NCBI GenBank assembly: GCA_949825065.1
Contig: OX463856.1
Span: forward strand, 2,022,702-2,086,701
Length of the DNA: 64,000 bases
Reading direction: 5' to 3'
Source of the DNA: Odontocerum albicorne
Taxonomy: Eukaryota > Arthropoda > Insecta > Trichoptera > Odontoceridae
The translations under genes were made by a program, and so were the position numbers. This document shows, piece after piece, positions 1 to 9,848 of the stretch; within the stretch, counting starts at the first letter, position 1, and the number at the start of each line of letters is the position of its first letter. The notes under the pieces were generated by a model. That model had not been told where the DNA came from. It made no database searches and saw only the letters and a program-made list of their open reading frames with translations.

Positions 1-938
1 GATGACAATGTTGTCTCTCAGCCCTGCTTTTCAAAACACCCGCAACAATGTTTTTGATGTGTTTAAGCATGCCATTCGAATACACGAAAAGCCTCCAAGT
101 AAACGAGTTTGGGAAGCACCGGAAATTGAACTCAGAACACCTGGGTCGAAAGCAAGCATCGTCATTGAAAGCAAGCAAAGCCCCACTATCCCATGGCATT
201 GTTGTTCTACGAAAAGATTTTTAAAGAAGTTAAAAAGAAAATGAACACAAAAAGCAAATTGCGTTGCTGAAATCAAAAATAATATATTTTTTCTCCAAAA
301 TATTTTATCATCCAAACGCTGATGCCACATTGTCCTTTAGAAAACCTTTGAAGGGTTTTAATTAAATTACAAGTTGTGTGAATTCCAAAGATTCCCTTGG
401 AATGCAAAAGTCCATAATGAAAATATGATTTATTAGTGAAGAACTCCATAACTCCATCTCCCACCGTCAGCACAGACATTGGAAGGTTTCACAGCATCCT
501 TAAGCATCCTATACACGATCTAAAAATGCATTGGTTTTTTCATATTTTCAATTTAATATGATGTTTAAGATAGTACATTGATTCAAGCAATTTATCAATA
601 CAATTGAATCAGTTATTAAAATACTGACATAAAATTGATTCTTACCCCCAACTGCAAAGCCCACAGGTTGTTTGTTATGTTACATTAAATTGTATTTCCA
701 TGTTTAATTTTAAAGCGGTTAATTCTATCGCTCGCGTTTTAAAGCTCAAACTTTAATGTCCTCGACAATGTGTCGCGGTTAAACGATTTTGGATATCACT
801 TTTTTTATGAAGATAGAGGCTGCAAAGGAAACCATTCACTGGACAAATAATAGATTGATAATTTAAATGATTCTCCGTTTAATTCAATTCGGAAATATTT
901 CAAAGCACCTACCAATCAATTTTGAAATCATTGATGTA
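1..938. other. no gene recognised; possible decayed SINE head inside
   Basis: No reading frame here resembles a known family. The short open frame at 2-244 has no recognisable domain. On the minus strand around 90-200 there is a sequence that could be a decayed tRNA-derived SINE head, because GAGTTCAATTTCCGG (minus strand, about 119-133) resembles an RNA polymerase III B box. The matching A box is poor, so this is weak. Confidence 0.3.
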
Positions 939-1894
939 CTAGGTAAGTCCAGAAAGTAAGTGTACTGAATTTTTGTAGGTTACAATTTTTTTTATTTAAA
1001 CAAAAAAATTACGTGGTTACCGTAGTACATATGTAAGCTATTTTTCGACAAAGTCGCCATTCCTCTCAATGCGGTGGTGAGGCGGGGTATCAACTTTTTG
1101 ATGCCTTCCTCGAAGTAGTTTCCCGCCAACCCCTCCGTCCACTTCTCCACCTTCTCCTTTACCTCCTCGTCGGCTGAAAACCTTTTTCCACCCATGTGCA
1201 GCTTCAGGGAGGTAAAGAGATAGTAATCTGAAGGTGCTAGGTCAGGGGAATGTGCGGGATAGTTCAGGACATCCCATTTAAACGAGGCGAGCAGTTCCTT
1301 CGTGGCGTTGGCCGTGTGTGGTATGGTATTGTCGTGCAGCAGGCAGACTCCCACTTTGTCAGCATGCCTCTCCTCTTGTTTTGAATCACCCTCCGCATTT
1401 TTTTTAGAGTCTCACAGTATCTTGCAGAGTTGCTGGTCTCCCCTTGAGGCATATATTTAATTAAAATTATGCCTTGACAGTCCCAAAACGATTTCGTCAA
1501 TTTTGTCAGTCACAATTGAAGGTCTTCCGCTCCTCTGATCATCATGCACAGACGTACGACCGTTTTTAAACTCGCGACACCACTTGTACACACTCGTACG
1601 ATTCATAGCTTTATCACCATATGCAGTTTTTACCTCATTATAAACCTCAACCGGAGGTTTTCCCTTCCAAACGAGATAATGGATGACGCCGCGTATTTCG
1701 CACTTGGCGGGAGATTGGATTTACATTTTTCACAAAACGTGTTGTCGCGTTGACACTTCTCAACGTACTGACCTCAAACCAGTCTCGTTGCGGAGGGGAA
1801 TGGTCAGGCTACACGGAAGTGTAGCCAACAGGTCGAAAATAAAATCCATCCGGTCGTGAGAGCCTCAGTACACTTACTTTCTGGACTTACCTCG
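939..1894 (-). mobile_element. mariner element, internally deleted (956 bp, copy 1)
   Basis: The ends form terminal inverted repeats that match over about 28 bp: CTAGGTAAGTCCAGAAAG on the left and the same with CGAGG on the right. A TA duplication flanks each end (937-938 and 1895-1896), as expected for Tc1/mariner insertion. A full mariner is about 1.3 kb, so roughly 330 bp is missing. The deletion joins the N-terminal DNA-binding part of the transposase to its C-terminal catalytic half. A sister copy of exactly the same length lies at 49203-50158. Confidence 0.93.
1038..1726 (-). pseudogene. mariner transposase, deleted and frameshifted
   Basis: This is the remnant of a D,D34D mariner transposase. 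Reading on the minus strand, the initiator ATG at 1726 is followed at once by TAA, where the sister copy has TCA. The N-terminal part (VWKGKPPVEVYNEV, KWCREFKNGRTSVHDDQ, RSGRPSIVTDK) is then readable. An internal deletion removes the first catalytic aspartate region and joins near FWDCQG. A frameshift follows GMLTK, but VCLLHDN and HSPDLAPSDYYLF, with the second and third aspartates, remain visible in another frame. Another frameshift disrupts the C-terminus. It cannot encode a working enzyme. Confidence 0.92.
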
Positions 1895-1896
1895 TA

Positions 1897-2652
1897 TATA
1901 AGGACTAGTCATCGTTTTGAAATGTCACATCTTTATGTCGGGCGTAATGAAAGTTTTTGGGGATTTTTCCCTTGCACAAATATTATTGTAAGTTGTAACA
2001 AACTTCAGGGCTGGATGGTAAATCTCGATTACAAAAGAAAATTCGTTGTGAAATAGAGACGTGCTTGAGTTAGTGAAAACCAACCAAGTCGAGAGTTTAT
2101 TTTATCATATTAAAAATCAGTGTAAAGATAAACATCGTAGTGAAACCACATACTTCATTTATTATTTCGCGATATGTACATTCAAATTTTTCACATCTAA
2201 CTAACACTTATATTGTTCTACCACGAATGAAAACAGAGTGGACCATGTAAAAACCCTTGACAACTTACCAGATATATGTAAAAAGAGGTATTAAGTAGAA
2301 ATTTGACTTGAACCCATTTTTTAAGAAAATCTGGGTTCTAACGGTAAACAAACTTCTCCCACCTTGTCTTATCAACTATGTCATGGAGGTAGTCAAGTCA
2401 TATATTATTTTATTTATTCTTATTGAAACGATCAGACAAATATTAAGTTTTTTCAATGGATAAATAAAACATTCGTCATTTTATGTTGTGAAAATGTTTT
2501 ACATTTGAGAAAAAACTTCATATTATTGTCATTGTATGGGCACTTTGTATCATGTGTGGTGTTTTTTTTATCCTCCATTGTTATTGTTTGAAATTTTACG
2601 ATGTATTGTATGACTTCTAAGGAACTTTACTTAAGATATTGCACTACTTTTA
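1897..2652. other. no gene recognised
   Basis: AT-rich sequence with no long reading frame, tandem repeat or inverted repeat that I can recognise. It lies between the deleted mariner and the TTAA element. Confidence 0.5.
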
Positions 2653-3283
2653 CCTTTCCTTCCCTGTGTTGGGTATCTTCTACACGTTGCTTCTAATAAC
2701 CATCAATATCTCTATAAATATAATAAATACAAGGTTAAGATTTTAGGTATTCCTCCATAATATATTTACGCATTGATTTAAAAAATAATATAAATAATAA
2801 TCAGAATTTATCGACTACATCGTGGGTATTTTGTGAAGATATCGGAAGCAAATTCGCATTTAAACGCTGTGAGTGCCTCGACCTTGTGTCTTGACGATAG
2901 GTGAATAGTATGCGGGAAGCGCGACACTATATTCGCATCTCACTCTTGCATACTCCACTGAATTGCGAGGAGCTGAATTGTCTCAACGTCGCAAGCATAA
3001 GCGTAAGCGCCGGGGTATGCGACTGACGTTCCGCGCCACAGTAACTTCTAGGCTTGCAAATAGGTTAGACGTACGCCCGTTCCGTGAGCGTTGCCAGATG
3101 GTTTTTTAATGTTTTCAGCAAATAAATCTCAATAATTATAATTTTTAACTTAAATTATAATTAATTAAGGGGATTATCTATGAATGTTCTTATTTTTCAA
3201 ATTTAAAATCGCAAATTTTTGATCGCGTACTCACTACCCAACACCGGAGCACGCGTTTCAATTTTAACACCATAAGGGAAGAG
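2653..3283 (+). mobile_element. piggyBac-like TTAA non-autonomous element (copy 1, 631 bp)
   Basis: Two further copies occur at 43897-44515 and 44937-45556. In those copies both ends are bounded by TTAA and show short inverted ends (CCTTTCCTTCCC and GGGAAGGG). Here the right TTAA is intact (3284-3287) and the left has decayed to TTTA (2649-2652). TTAA duplication plus CC-starting inverted ends is the piggyBac signature. No transposase is encoded. The centre is GC-richer than the flanks (for example CGTACGCCCGTTCCGTGAGC). This copy differs from the other two by several small indels, so it is the more diverged. Confidence 0.85.
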
Positions 3284-3297
3284 TTAAGAAGGTTTAT

Positions 3298-3363
3298 CTT
3301 TGACTTGTGATGAGAATATTCATAGTTCGTTCGAACTATGAATATTCTCATCACAAGTCAAGG
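3298..3363. repeat. perfect 66-bp palindrome
   Basis: Two perfectly complementary 32-bp arms (3298-3329 and 3332-3363) are separated by 2 bases. It begins CTTGACTTGTGATGAGAA and has GTTCGTTCGAAC at its centre. It lies 14 bp to the right of the TTAA element. It could extrude as a cruciform or be the core of a foldback element; no target duplication is obvious. Confidence 0.95.
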
Positions 3364-3842
3364 ATTTTCCATATGAAAATTAAATCTTACTGGAAATGGT
3401 CAATTTGATTTATTATACAATAACATTTGAAAAATTATCTTTATAAAGAATTCCGTACTATAAATCTTTGATTGTATCTTTGAAATATGTATCATACATT
3501 ATTTATTTGTATTGTGATTAATCAAATAATTTTAATAGTTTTGAAATGATTTCTCACTTATTTGATTAAAGAGTGCCCACAAAAAAGAGCTCTAATGAGG
3601 TCTTATAATACGAGTCCTTAAAGTCTTACATAAAATTTTGTGAAACTTTGAGGATCGGATACTCAAACAAGGCATTGTATGATTTTTTAAATGGCTTTGA
3701 TTACTTACAGGATTAAAGTGAAGAAGTTGTTCTTGCCTTGAATTGATTAAATTATATTGATTTGCTTTATTGTGTTGTTTGATTTGCACCCTTTTTCAAT
3801 ATCCCCAAAAACGTTTGTTTTCTTAAAGCTGCATATTATTTT
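3364..3842. other. no gene recognised
   Basis: AT-rich sequence without recognisable coding potential or internal repeats. Confidence 0.5.
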
Positions 3843-3958
3843 AATTTTTTTTTATTCACTTTGCACGGATTTCTCCAGTTACACAAAGAGGGCCTGCTTC
3901 TAGCGTTAGCTTATTCGTTAGGAAGCATATCAGCTAGGATTTTTCTCATACTGCTAGC
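3843..3958 (-). mobile_element. LINE C-terminal/3' fragment (same family as 45840-46440)
   Basis: The reverse complement matches 46330-46440 closely, including AACGAATAAGCTAACGCTAG and the GAGAAATCCGTGCAAAGTGG stretch. At the second site this sequence directly follows readable LINE reverse-transcriptase C-terminal coding sequence, which identifies the fragment here as the end of the same LINE family. It stops exactly where the hAT remnant begins at 3960, so the hAT probably inserted into it. Confidence 0.7.
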
Positions 3959-3959
3959 C

Positions 3960-4725
3960 CATAGTTACCTAAACTTTTTCGCCCCGTAGACCACTTGCCG
4001 ATTTTTTTTGTTTTCCGTAGACCATCTACCTGCCTAATATTGAATTTTCCTAAACTTATTAACTTTAAATGTATTTTTGACAGCTCACACAGTGCTGTTT
4101 ACCTTGTTAAGTTTTTTTTGTAGAGTGAACAATTGTAAAAAAATAAAAACATGTACAATTTTTATTCATACCTTTATTGAAAATATACAAAATTCAAGTA
4201 AATATTTGGCTTTGGAACAAAACAAATCAAAACCTAGTAAAATTCTTACATAAAATTAATACACAAATAATATTGTTAATGAGAGGGATGAACCTGATAC
4301 TCTGATAGCAATGGTTCAATATTTGGCTTAAAATTAGTAAGGTATAGTCTTAAATCTCCACGTTTAGTGATTTGCACTCGGTTTATTTTTTTCGTAAGAA
4401 GGATTTGTCAACCACCCTAAAACCTCTTTCCACGAGGTATAAAGATGGAAAAGCTTACAAAAACTTTTTTGCAATAGTCCATAATGGAGGATAAGCAACA
4501 GGAATGTCTGAAACCAGAACTGCTGATACCCCCTTTCTGAACTGCACCTTAAGTTCTTCGTTTGTACTTATTCTAAACAGTTCTTCTTGTAATATATATG
4601 TACAATGTACATATATGTACACACAATCTGTGTTATGTGTAATAAGATAAGACATTTACGGAACGCCTAAATATTGATGATGATCTGCCTAAATGGGGGT
4701 CCGCTCACGTGGACCCCAATTTACT
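3960..4725 (-). mobile_element. hAT transposon remnant (one end lost)
   Basis: The left end reads CATAGTTACCTAAACTTTTT and continues into a GCCCCGTAGACCAC block. Both correspond to the end of the better-preserved copy at 28955-29610, read in the opposite orientation. Similarity ends near 4725, after the block around GTGGACCCCAATTTA. The last 90 or so bases, including the second terminal repeat, are missing. Unlike the other copy it retains about 220 bp of transposase coding sequence (4380-4600). Confidence 0.8.
4276..4600 (-). pseudogene. hAT transposase C-terminal dimerisation region, broken
   Basis: Minus-strand translation gives PVAYPPLWTIAKKFL, then a stop, AFPSLYLVERGF and, one frame over, QITKRGDLRLYLTNFKPN and QVHPSH followed by a stop at 4276-4278. 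This pattern (PxLW, FPSxYLxERGF, a basic RGDLRL block and a terminal HPSH) is what I know from the C-terminal dimerisation region of ZBED/SCAND-type hAT transposases. One nonsense codon (TAA in place of an expected Tyr) and a frameshift in an A-run near 4385 make it non-functional. Confidence 0.82.
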
Positions 4726-5414
4726 TTAAAAAATCGAATCGTTTTTTTATAAATCGAAAATTTCTTTTTCTCTAAACCAACGTTTTAATTCCTAATTTTC
4801 ATTATACTGACTTTCTAATATTGTATGATTTGTATTTATCTTTATTCCTTTGAGACATAATATTTCGAATATCACAGGGACCATCCTACATTTTCTCAAG
4901 CATAGTGTTTTATTTTAAGTTTGTAGTAAAATCTTGAATGGCATGCACAGTCTAGAAGTTCTTAACCTTAACATTCATGAAACTGAATATAATATTGTCT
5001 CTCACTCGTTCTTCATATATGCATTATAAGTGAAAATGTGAAGGGGTGATACAATAGAAAATTGAATAAAAAAAAGTCAGACGTTTCAAAGTTCTTAAAT
5101 CAAAATTGTTAAAAACGAAGATTGAAAGGGAAGAAAAATCACGTGAAAGGAAAACGGAAATGTGACACAAAATATTTATTTGCCCTGTCTGACTGCCATA
5201 CATCAAATCTCGTGTAGTACGTTCAAACAAAACATTTATCACCAGGGCATGATATATCTCCAAGTCCTTGGCGACAGCATTACACTCGGACTAATGTTTC
5301 CACACACGGACAGGATCGGCAAATTCATTCTATCGTACAAAGTACAAACTTCGCTCGCTCATTATATCATAAACATATTTTTTTTGCACGTTTTAAAATA
5401 CATTTCATTTTAAT
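4726..5414. other. no gene recognised
   Basis: AT-rich sequence; the short open frames have no recognisable domains. Confidence 0.45.
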
Positions 5415-5459
5415 TATTTTTCTGGTACTATGAAGTACTCCGTCCTTGGCATGCTTTAA

Positions 5460-6069
5460 CTCTTACAGGCTTAGTGGTCTACGTTATGTACCACCTTTTT
5501 TTTGACGCAGTACTGCACAGTGGTACACGCAATGTACCACTTATTAAACCTCTCTCTATTGCTGCACGAACACTCAGATTATGTACCACTTCGTATAATA
5601 TAATACTTATGACTCATATCCGCACAGCTGCAGGTCTGGTCCTGTTCAAATTCATTTAGCTTCTAATATTATTGACAGTTAGTTGTTCTTGGTGTGCCGA
5701 CTTGTGCGTATAAAAGAAAACGTTATATATTTGTATTAAATTTTAATAAAAAATAGTTGTGTTGTCATAAAATTGACTTCAGTAATTGTGGTAAATTTAT
5801 ATTGAGGTTGAAAATTAATTTTACTTGGATGTATTTCGACATTATTTGGTGGTACATTAGAAGTACCAGTGGAAATAAGGACTAGTGGTACATAAGTTGT
5901 ACCACCTCACCAGGAGTTCCTTGACCTACCGAGGAAGTGGAAATACGTTAATTTAGCATTTGTATGTATCATTTTTCAAACACATAAAAAAAAATAATGA
6001 GAAACTTGACTTTTTATTTTTTGTGCAGCCTGAGAAAAAATAAGTGAAGTTTACCTGTGCCTGTAAGGG
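5460..6069. mobile_element. piggyBac-like TTAA MITE (610 bp) nested in a LINE
   Basis: TTAA lies at 5456-5459 and again at 6070-6073. The uninterrupted LINE copies at 39.5 and 19.5 kb contain a single TTAA at the same point (CATGCTTTAAGAAG). The ends are inverted: CTCTTACAGGC and GCCTGTAAGGG. There is no coding capacity. GTGGTACAT-like motifs occur in both orientations near both ends and may be transposase-binding sites (inference). Confidence 0.93.
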
Positions 6070-6155
6070 TTAAGAAGCGACTGAAAAAACTCTTAATTTC
6101 CAGTCAGTAAAATAACGTGTTTCATTCCTGAATTTTCTTTTCCTTTCTTCTACAC

Positions 6156-6460
6156 TAGGGGTCTCCAAACTAGGGCCCGCGGGCACTACCAATCCGGCCC
6201 GCGTTAGCTACCTCTGCTGCAATGAAATTTCCTTGACACTTGCCCGTAAGTACCAACCGAAATTGCAAACGGAGTGGAGTCCACCCTCGCGCCCTGCGCC
6301 ATAGATATCTCACGCACCGGCTAGTCTCAATACTAAAATTTACGCATAATTCAAAACTACAGTAACATATGTTGGTACGATGAGCTAGCTAGGTCTTAGA
6401 CCTTGGGACTTAGTGGAAGAGTCAGTGTGGCCCTTAGGCGTTTAAGTTTGGAGACCCCTG
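6156..6460. mobile_element. hAT MITE (305 bp) nested in a LINE
   Basis: The terminal inverted repeats are TAGGGGTCTCCAAACT and AGTTTGGAGACCCCTG. They are flanked by 8-bp direct repeats TTCTACAC (6148-6155) and CTCTACAC (6461-6468), which match at 7 of 8 positions. Eight-base duplications and a CAGGGGT-type end are hAT hallmarks. The interior starts with GGGCCCGCGGGC and CCGGCCCGC and has no reading frame. It sits 86 bp beyond the TTAA MITE, within the same LINE tail. Confidence 0.93.
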
Positions 6461-6735
6461 CTCTACACCATTCCTTCCTTTTCCTTTGATTTATGATATC
6501 TCACTTTATATAAAAATAATGTTCGGGTGATAGTTTGTCTTTGTGGGGTTCGTGGGCAAATACTTACGTATGTAATTATGGATTTCGTGGGGATGGATAT
6601 CAATTTGAATGATTTATGCGTCCACGTAACTTGCTTCATTTACTTTGGTCTGGTTGGTTGGAAGAGATTACCACCTGCCAATAAACCCGCCAGATTGACT
6701 TTGCAATAAAGGTGTTAAATAAAATTAAAAAATAA

Positions 6736-7164
6736 ATAAATATGAAGTGACAGAAGTTTAATTCATTCATAAGATGCCCATCATAATCGGAATTGGGGAT
6801 TCTGAATATGAACCCTCGTGGCACATCATGTCTTTCAATTTTCTCAGCAGACTGCGAATTTGTAATTAGAGTGGATTGAATTCGCAATAAATTATGTTTC
6901 AAGAAGTGCCGAGGTTCGATGGCTGTATAAAACTTATCTCTATCCTTCGCCCACGTAGTTATTGTGATAAATTAAAGTCTAATTTGTCCTTCCACAGCTT
7001 TTTATTGCTTTCTCCATGTAGACCTAGTTGATGACTTTGAAATTCTGGCAATCAGATATAGTTTTGTAGCTAATTTAAATTTGTATGAAATAAATGGTGA
7101 TTTACCAGGTCTTTAATTTACCTAAGCGCTTGTGAATATCCTCATATATGAACATTACACATAT
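6736..7164. other. no gene recognised
   Basis: AT-rich sequence with nothing recognisable. Confidence 0.45.
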
Positions 7165-7412
7165 TCACTACATTACACCTAACGCCAAAAGTGTTACTAC
7201 CACATATCGGAAGATGTAAAATGGTTCGTTAGTATTTTGTCTTCCCTTCGTAAGTTTTCTGCAGTTTTCTCAATAAATATATTTATCTAAACCAGATTTA
7301 TATTTATCCAGATCCGGTTTATCTAATGGCTGCAGGCACCATCTTCCTATCGTTACACTCAATATATTTTTTTATATTTTTAATCTGTCAATTATCGTGA
7401 GTTCAAATCCCG
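7165..7412 (+). repeat. dispersed repeat, probably LINE family E 3' UTR
   Basis: It shares ordered blocks with 20665-20925 and 46445-46690: ATATCGGAAGAT, GTCTTCCCTTCGTAAGTTTT, GCTGCAGGCACCATCTTCCT and a final TGAGTTCAAATCCCGAG-like block. At 46.4 kb the repeat lies directly after LINE C-terminal coding sequence, so it is most simply that LINE's 3' untranslated region. Confidence 0.6.
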
Positions 7413-7522
7413 AGTACGAAATCTCTATAGAAATACCCCAATATACATTGTACCTCTAATTGATGCTAAATATATAGCTACTACAAAAAATGATTTTGAG
7501 ATCAAATTTATTTCCTTTTTTT

Positions 7523-8804
7523 CGGTTAGTCAAAAGGTTTTGAAAGCGGAAATGAAAATACATTTTTTTTGGGGGGAAATCCCTTTTTTTGCTCAGTATA
7601 GTCTCCCATAAGATCAATACACTTGGTCCAACGATCTTCCAACTTTGTTGTCCCATCACGGAAGTGACTTTCTGGAAGGCCCGCAAAATACTCCTCTACG
7701 ACGGCTGTAACCTCTTCGTTTGATGAAAAATGCTTTCCACGAAGGAATTTTTTGAGGTGTGAGAGCAGCCAGAAGTCAGAGGGAGCTAAATCTGGCGAAT
7801 AGGGTGGATGCTGCAACAATTCGTACCCCAATTCATTGATTTTCGCGATGGTTTTTTGAGCTGTATGAGCAGGTACATTGTGTTGATGAAAAATGATTTT
7901 TTTCTTCTGCAAACCGGGTCTTTTTTCACAAATTTTTTCATCCAACTGGTCCAAAAGGTCACAATAATAATCAGAGTTGATTGTCTTACCAGTTTGGAGA
8001 TAATATATCAATAAAATTCCTTTTGCATCCCAAAAAACTGACGCTAACACCTTTTTGGCCGATTTCTGGACACGAACTCGCTTCGGAGCCAAAGTGCCTG
8101 GTTCACACCACTCCTTAGCCTCTTGTTTTGATTCAGGATCATGGTGGTAGACCCAAGTCTCATCCATAGTGATGAATCGAAAATCATTTTTATCCTTTCG
8201 AAATTGCTCCAAATGTTGCTCAGAAAGTCGCATTCGAACGTGTTTTTGTTGCATTGTTAGCAAATGCGGCACCCATTGTGCACACAGTTTTTTGAAACCC
8301 AAAACTTCAGCCAAAATATGCCATGTTGTTCTATGTGAGATGCCTATGGTGTCAGCTATCACATCCACAGTCGATCGATGATCTTACAAAACCATATCCT
8401 GTATTTTCGCTATGATTTCTGGTGTTGATGCACTTTTTGGACGTCCTGAGCGTGGATCGTCTTCAACGCTTGTACAGCCACGCTTAAACTCCAGAACCCA
8501 TCGGTAAACGGTTGGAAATGAAGGAGAAGACTCCTTTAATACTTTCACCATCTTTGCATGGATCTCAGTAGCCGATAAACCTTCCAAAACAAAGAATTTG
8601 ATCACTGTACGATATTCGGATTTTTCCATTGTTAAAAAATACACTGACACGTCAACTTCAAATGGCTTGTAAACAACGAATGAATTGTCAGATTGAAATG
8701 AAATTTTGAGTACGTTCTTATAAAAGATGAAATATTAAAATGGCGTAGAAATGTTGGTTTTCTACTGCTCCATAGATGTCGCTTTCGAAACTTTTTGACT
8801 TACC
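7523..8804 (-). mobile_element. near full-length mariner (1.28 kb)
   Basis: Terminal inverted repeats of about 25 bp: GGTTAGTCAAAAGGTTTTGA on the left, and GGTAAGTCAAAAAGTTTCGA as the reverse complement of the right. A TA follows at 8805-8806; the left TA has decayed. Almost the whole interior is one transposase frame. Its terminal repeats and protein differ from every other mariner in the window, so it is a separate subfamily. Confidence 0.93.
7526..8629 (-). pseudogene. mariner transposase, one nonsense codon and one catalytic substitution
   Basis: One continuous minus-strand frame from MEKSEYRTVIKFFVLEG (start 8629) to the stop at the edge of the terminal repeat. It contains the N-terminal helix-turn-helix region (VYRWVLEFKRGCTSVEDD), a linker ending QWVPHLL, catalytic block one ITMDETWVYHHDP, block two IIFHQHNVPAHTA and block three PYSPDLAPSDFW. 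There are two defects. An in-frame TAA at 8384-8386 splits it into 80 and 285 codons. The second catalytic aspartate is replaced by His (QHN where QDN is expected). Spacing from that residue to the third Asp is 34 residues. Everything else is intact, so it died recently. Confidence 0.93.
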
Positions 8805-8830
8805 TATTATTTTATTATTATTAGTTATAT

Positions 8831-9153
8831 TTTCTTTTTCCATTACATCTTATCTTCTGTTAGCGCAACCACTATTCTATTTCCATTACATCTTATCTTC
8901 TGTTAGCGCAACCACTATTCTTTTTCCATTACATTTTATCTTCTGTTAGCGCAACCACTATTCTTTTACCCATTACATCTTATCTTCTGTTAGCGCAACC
9001 ACCATTCTTTTTCCATTACATTTTATCTTCTGTTAGCGCAACCACTATTCTTTTACCCATTACATCTTATCTTCTGTTAGCGCAACCACTATTCTTTTAC
9101 CCATTATATCTTATCTTCTGTTAGCGCAACCACTATTTTTTTTCCAGTACATC
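8831..9153 (+). repeat. minisatellite, 43/44-bp unit, about 7 copies
   Basis: The block TTCTGTTAGCGCAACCACTA recurs seven times at 43- or 44-bp intervals; units containing ACCC instead of TCC are one base longer. An eighth partial unit ends near 9153. The array begins about 25 bp past the end of the mariner. Confidence 0.95.
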
Positions 9154-9360
9154 TTAACTAATCAATCGTTCTAATTTTTTTATCTCTCTACCATCGGCAT
9201 TCAGTAAATAACCTATTAAAACTGTGTTAACTAAAGTGCAACAGCTTGCTTTCATTGACCACAAAAACACAAACCATTCATAGAGTATCAACCATCATTC
9301 TCAATCACAAAGGATTGCTTATCATCATTTAATTAATTCTGACAAAACCTTTCGACACGT

Positions 9361-9760
9361 CAATGATACGGATATATCATAATAAAGGGCGTAGTTGGGA
9401 GATAATACTGTCTTCGGTCACCAATTGATGTTGCGAACATGTTAAACGGCGTTGTCGAGAGATAATACTGTCTTCGGCCATAAATTGGTGATGCGGGCCT
9501 GGTCAAGGGCGTAGTTGGGAGATAATATTGTCTTCGGCCACCGATTGGTGATGCGGACCTTGTCAAGGGCGTAGTTGGGAGATAATACTGTCTTCGGCCA
9601 CCAATTGATAAAGCGAACATGTGGAATGGTGTAGTTGGGAGGTAATACCGTATTCAGCGACAAATCGATGATGCAGATAGGCAACGATTAATAATAAGGA
9701 CATGATAAAGGACGTAGCCGAGATACAGTAATGTCTTCAGCCCCAATAATCGAGTGCCTT
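9361..9760 (+). repeat. tandem repeat, 60-bp unit, five copies plus a decayed one
   Basis: GGGCGTAGTTGGGAGATAAT and GTCTTCGGCCACCAATTG recur with an exact 60-bp period from 9361 to 9660. A sixth unit (9661-9760) is recognisable but carries insertions. The period is divisible by three, which explains long open frames on the minus strand; these are by-products of the repeat and not genes. Confidence 0.93.
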
Positions 9761-9848
9761 TGGATTAAGAATCATTGAAGTATGTAAATAACTCACATTT
9801 TACTATTGAAGGTGATGAAAATACAACTGCACGTAGACAGGTTAATAT

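Larger units (their letters stand above)
5415..6735 (+). mobile_element. LINE family A 3' end, split by two nested transposons
   Basis: Removing 5460-6069 and 6156-6460 leaves a continuous tail that matches copies at 39490-39862, 19141-19566 (minus) and 30985-31560 (minus). It runs from the CTCCGTCCTTGGCATGCTTT coding end, through GAAGCGACTGAAAAAACTC, to the terminal block CTGGTTGGTTGGAAGAGATT and an A-rich end near 6735. The equivalent position at 39.5 kb encodes the last residues of a reverse transcriptase. This copy is 5'-truncated, as is typical for LINEs. Confidence 0.85.

Noticed and set aside
2..244. 80-codon frame at the window start
   Set aside because: No domain, and it overlaps a probable decayed SINE head on the other strand.
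8831..9153. CRISPR-like regular repeats
   Set aside because: Units are contiguous with no unique spacers, and the context is a eukaryotic repeat region. The same holds for the other tandem arrays.
9360..9684. Minus-strand repeat proteins of 80-86 codons
   Set aside because: By-products of the 60-bp tandem array.
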